A stretch of 64,000 bases of DNA, taken from positions 4,711,001 to 4,775,000 of the forward strand of contig NZ_CP047656.1 of assembly GCF_009906955.1 (NCBI RefSeq). The letters are read 5' to 3'. Position 1 is the first letter of the stretch, and each line of letters starts with the position of its first letter. The notes beneath the pieces are model-generated. The model saw nothing but the letters and a program-made list of their open reading frames with translations. It ran no database searches and had not been told where the DNA came from. Source of the DNA: Paraglaciecola mesophila (GTDB lineage Bacteria > Pseudomonadota > Gammaproteobacteria > Enterobacterales > Alteromonadaceae). Positions 61,206 to 64,000 of the stretch are shown piece after piece. Made by a program: the position numbers and the translations under genes.

Positions 61206-62270
61206 TTAGGAGCAGATCTTAAACGTGTAGATATGTTCTCCACTTTGGAAAAAGTCAGCTATTTGGCAGCCCATGCCGCCAGAGACAGGAAAAGATGCAC
61301 CGCTACCTTCTCCACCACTATCTGCTCCACCACCTGCACCGCCACTCCCACCTACTGATGAGGTTTTAACCGTTAATAATCCCATATTCACAGCTTCCTC
61401 TAATCTTGTTTCAACACATTCGTTATCTATCGGGACAGGACCATTTTCTCCTCTCAATCTTGATAAGGTAAATCCAGCAACCCTAGAATTATCACTTAAA
61501 TTAAAATCTGTGATTGGAATATTGTTTGCGTCATATCCAAGAACATCGACGGTGAAAAGTAAATAATCCTGCAATGAAGTCGACCTCTCAGACTCATCAA
61601 ATGTCACTACAAAAGACGGGGGTCTACTATTGGCTTTGTCAATTATAGTTAAGCCAATTCCCATAAAATTTAGGGAGTAGGTATTATTTTTTTTAATCGG
61701 GTTAAGATGAGTATTCTTGTTTTTGCTTGACAAATTTGTTGCTATTTCAAGTCTTGCAACGTCTTCTACATTTTGCATTGCAGATGCATCTGTAATAGTA
61801 CTTAGTGCTGTCTGCGCGGGGCAGTTTGTCATTTTAGCTTGGGCAAAAGTAGAAGAAGTATTATTGACGTTATTTATTGAACCACTGAGGCGAGAAATGT
61901 TACTTGAACTAGAGGTAATTGCGGCATTTAAATCTCTGTAAAATTTCGTTAAAACCTCAAACCCTTCTTCTATAGTATCACTGAGCACAATTCTTTCTGC
62001 ATTAACATTCCACGGTGCATCTGGTTCATGATAAACGTTATACTGATAGGCTTTGCCGCTGTCTCTATCAACGAGAGTGACTATTTTATTTCTTGATGAA
62101 CAGGATATATCTGGATCAACATCTTGGTCACAGATAAGCCTACTAGCCATAGATGTAGCAAAGGCTTTGGCTTTATTTGGGTCTGAACAATCTGTACATA
62201 GCAAAGCAGAATCTGCGAATACTGGTGGTGTTGCAATTAATGTACTTAAAAAAGCGAGTATTCTTTTCAT
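61206..62270 (-). CDS. Secreted hypothetical protein, AT-rich
   Basis: 354 residues with a signal peptide (MKRILAFLSTLIATPPVFA). The mature part has CTDCSDPNKAKAFATSMASR LICDQD near the N-terminus, a long serine/asparagine-rich helix region (about 115-200), a beta domain, and a glycine-rich segment (VGGSGGAGGGADSGGEGSGA) before a C-terminal CQIADFF...YTFKICS. The six or more cysteines suggest disulfides. It is visibly more AT-rich than both neighbours and is unrelated in function to them, which suggests later acquisition. No family recognised. Confidence 0.6.
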   Translation of the reverse strand: MKRILAFLSTLIATPPVFADSALLCTDCSDPNKAKAFATSMASRLICDQDVDPDISCSSRNKIVTLVDRDSGKAYQYNVYHEPDAPWNVNAERIVLSDTIEEGFEVLTKFYRDLNAAITSSSSNISRLSGSINNVNNTSSTFAQAKMTNCPAQTALSTITDASAMQNVEDVARLEIATNLSSKNKNTHLNPIKKNNTYSLNFMGIGLTIIDKANSRPPSFVVTFDESERSTSLQDYLLFTVDVLGYDANNIPITDFNLSDNSRVAGFTLSRLRGENGPVPIDNECVETRLEEAVNMGLLTVKTSSVGGSGGAGGGADSGGEGSGASFPVSGGMGCQIADFFQSGEHIYTFKICS

Positions 62271-62521
62271 TATTTAATCCATTAACATTAGAAGATAATC
62301 CTTCTCAAAAATCTATTGAAGTATAGATAACCTTAAGTTTTGAGGAGGTTTAAAAAATTACCATTTTTATGCTGCTCTGTCTTGCTCGGTTTAGATAACG
62401 TGAATTGTAACGAATAGCGAATTTAAGTTAGTAATAACGCGTTTTCAACCGGTGTAATGTCAAGGTTTATAATGAATAAGCAGCACGTGACAAAAAGACT
62501 GGTTCTTCATTTATGCATATA

Positions 62522-62561
62522 AAAAAGCCGCAAATTACGTTATTCAGTAACTGCGGCTTTG
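62522..62561 (-). terminator. Terminator of the CaiB/BaiF gene
   Basis: Arms AAAGCCGCA and TGCGGCTTT, extended by internal TTAC/GTAA pairing, followed by a T-run when read leftward. It lies 41 bp beyond the stop codon of the leftward CaiB/BaiF gene. Confidence 0.88.
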
Positions 62562-62602
62562 GTCTAGGGACTGTGCTTAAATTGCTATCGCTGATGTTGG
62601 CG

Positions 62603-63787
62603 TTAAGCGCTTATAACGCCAAGGGAAAGTAGTTTCTGAATATCCTCATCACTAAAGCCAGCGTCTTTTAGTGTCGCGACTGAATTGCCTTTATCGGTAG
62701 GGATGTCGTGGCGCAGCGGCATGCGTTCGTTATTCATCTCTAGAGGCAATCCAGGCAGTTTAGTTTTGACCCCATCTGGCAGAGTAACATCGACCAACCC
62801 ACCTGCATTTAAATGCGGATCTTCAAATAAATCAGAGGGCTTATTGATAGGGGCGAAAGGTAAACCGGATTTTTCTAATTTAGCCATAAGTTCAGTTTTA
62901 CTAAGAGTGGCAAACACCGCATTTATAACCGGTAAAATACGCTCTCGTTGGGCGACACGGCCATTGTTCTGAGCGAGGCTTTGATCCTGCGCTAATTCTT
63001 TAAGGTCAAACGCTTCACAGAAGATGCGCCATTGGGTATCACTGACCACACCGATAAACACCTGTTCGTTATTAGCACAATGAAAGATATCGTACACTGC
63101 CCACGCAGAGCGGCGTACAGACATGGGGGGCGGCGCTTCGCCTGTTACGGCCTGTTGTGCCATGTGTTGCCCGACCATAAATGCAGTGGTTTCATACAAT
63201 GAGCAAGTCACATTTTTGCCTTCATTGGTATGATGGCGCTCTTCAAGGGCAGCTAAAATACCAATGACACCAAACATGCCACCAGTTATGTCAATTACCG
63301 ATGAGCCCGCACGCATAGGTTTATCGGGCAAACCTGTCATGTACGCTAAGCCCCCCATCATCTGGGTGACCTCATCTAGCGCGGTGCGATGAGCATAAGG
63401 ACCACTTAAAAACCCCTTAAGCGAACAGTAAATCAGGCGTGGGTTAATTGTTTTTAGTTGCTCATACCCAAGGCCTAATTTGTCCATTGCGCCCGGACGA
63501 AAGTTCTCAAGTAAAATATCAGCTTCTTTAAGTAGAGATAACGCGACGTCTTTTCCTTCAGGGCTTTTGATATCGATACACACACTCTGTTTATTGCGGT
63601 TGTACATGGAAAAATAGCCCGCACCTGAGCCTTTTAAGCGCCGTGTGTTGTCTCCCCCTAGTGGCTCAACTTTTATAACCTGAGCACCCAAGTCAGCCAA
63701 AATGACCCCAGCGGTCGGGCCCATAACCATGTGTGTGAATTCCACTACTTTAATGCCTGATAGCGGCAATCGTCCTGAATTTGTCAT
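62603..63787 (-). CDS. CaiB/BaiF family CoA transferase
   Basis: 394 residues. VEFTHMVMGPTAGVILADLG AQVIKVEPLGGDNTR is the family N-terminus, NRNKQSVCIDIKSPEGKD follows, and the catalytic aspartate lies in GPYAHRTALDEVTQMMGG. Members move CoA between carboxylates (class III). It probably activates or recycles the acid handled by the neighbouring operon. Its upstream region shares an AACAATAGG motif with the FAD-oxidase promoter region. Confidence 0.9.
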   Translation of the reverse strand: MTNSGRLPLSGIKVVEFTHMVMGPTAGVILADLGAQVIKVEPLGGDNTRRLKGSGAGYFSMYNRNKQSVCIDIKSPEGKDVALSLLKEADILLENFRPGAMDKLGLGYEQLKTINPRLIYCSLKGFLSGPYAHRTALDEVTQMMGGLAYMTGLPDKPMRAGSSVIDITGGMFGVIGILAALEERHHTNEGKNVTCSLYETTAFMVGQHMAQQAVTGEAPPPMSVRRSAWAVYDIFHCANNEQVFIGVVSDTQWRIFCEAFDLKELAQDQSLAQNNGRVAQRERILPVINAVFATLSKTELMAKLEKSGLPFAPINKPSDLFEDPHLNAGGLVDVTLPDGVKTKLPGLPLEMNNERMPLRHDIPTDKGNSVATLKDAGFSDEDIQKLLSLGVISA

Positions 63788-64000
63788 CGTTAGTATTCCC
63801 AGATTTATTGATAACTCACGATGTCTTTTTTTAAGAAGGCGAACTTCATTGTAAAAAAGACTACTTTTTGTCTGTATGATATAATATTATAACAATAGGG
63901 TTTGAATGTAAAAGCAACAGATTAACTTTTGTCAAATTCGCTGCACCTGCGTGATGTAGCACCATTGCAAAAACACGTCTGTGCAACGTATTTTAATTTT
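63788..64000. other. Upstream region of the CaiB/BaiF gene
   Basis: 213 bp to the window end. Holds AT-rich ATATAATATTATAACAATAG at about 63880-63899 and an exact TTGACA on the minus strand at 63930-63935 that could be the -35 of this gene, but the matching -10 is weak. No ORF supported. Confidence 0.35.

Overview
The window looks like chromosome from a marine gammaproteobacterium of the Alteromonadaceae type (Paraglaciecola, Glaciecola or Alteromonas relatives). That placement is inferred from moderate GC, TonB/HmuY-style haem uptake, PEP-CTERM-like anchoring, and the protein styles seen. No rRNA, tRNA or CRISPR array was recognised. Coordinates are window positions.

Layout. (1) 0-7.5 kb: a zinc-ribbon membrane gene cut by the window edge; an exported RidA plus Tat-exported class V PLP enzyme pair; and a cluster of exported and membrane proteins (anchor protein, HupE/UreJ, a four-helix protein, a DUF6152-like protein fused to a second copy of the four-helix domain, and a divergent secreted protein). 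(2) 7.5-16 kb: leuA divergent from an Lrp/AsnC regulator, a Sel1-like protein, a LysE exporter, a RAYT/IS200-like element, gene remnants and an aminotransferase. (3) 16.3-23.1 kb: a complete haem acquisition locus (TonB receptor, HmuY-like lipoprotein, HmuTUV ABC importer, HugZ-like haem-degrading protein) behind a Fur-box-like site. (4) 23.3-25.4 kb: a lysozyme-like lipoprotein, a potassium channel and a secreted protein. (5) 25.5-31.0 kb: a chromosomal integron with a LexA-boxed intI, an attI region and eight cassettes carrying small membrane proteins, HigBA and YefM/YoeB toxin-antitoxin pairs, DUF6429 and a pRiA4b ORF-3 protein. (6) 31.4-38.6 kb: a 1368-residue secreted protein made of PPC repeats, PKD domains and a dockerin, followed by a cohesin protein with a PEP-CTERM-like anchor, and a convergent XRE-TM-TPR regulator. 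(7) 38.9-50.0 kb and 54.7-63.8 kb: two catabolic gene sets, each with a GntR/UTRA regulator. The first has nitrilase-like, ALDH, MFS, YciI, two MmgE/PrpD, a CoA ligase and an amidase. The second has an FAD oxidase, an alpha/beta-hydrolase fold protein, LeuCD-like dehydratase subunits and a CaiB/BaiF CoA transferase. Between them lie a broken PepSY gene, a broken IS110 element, a second RAYT element and a GNAT gene.

The catabolic sets plausibly activate a carboxylic acid to a CoA ester and process it through hydratase-type steps, but the substrate cannot be read from sequence. Three proteins (lysozyme, nitrilase, alpha/beta hydrolase) lack expected catalytic residues. The strongest candidates for unusual biology are the cohesin/dockerin pair, the integron, the HupE/DUF6152 cluster whose exported proteins should expose N-terminal histidines, and the exported RidA/PLP enzyme pair.
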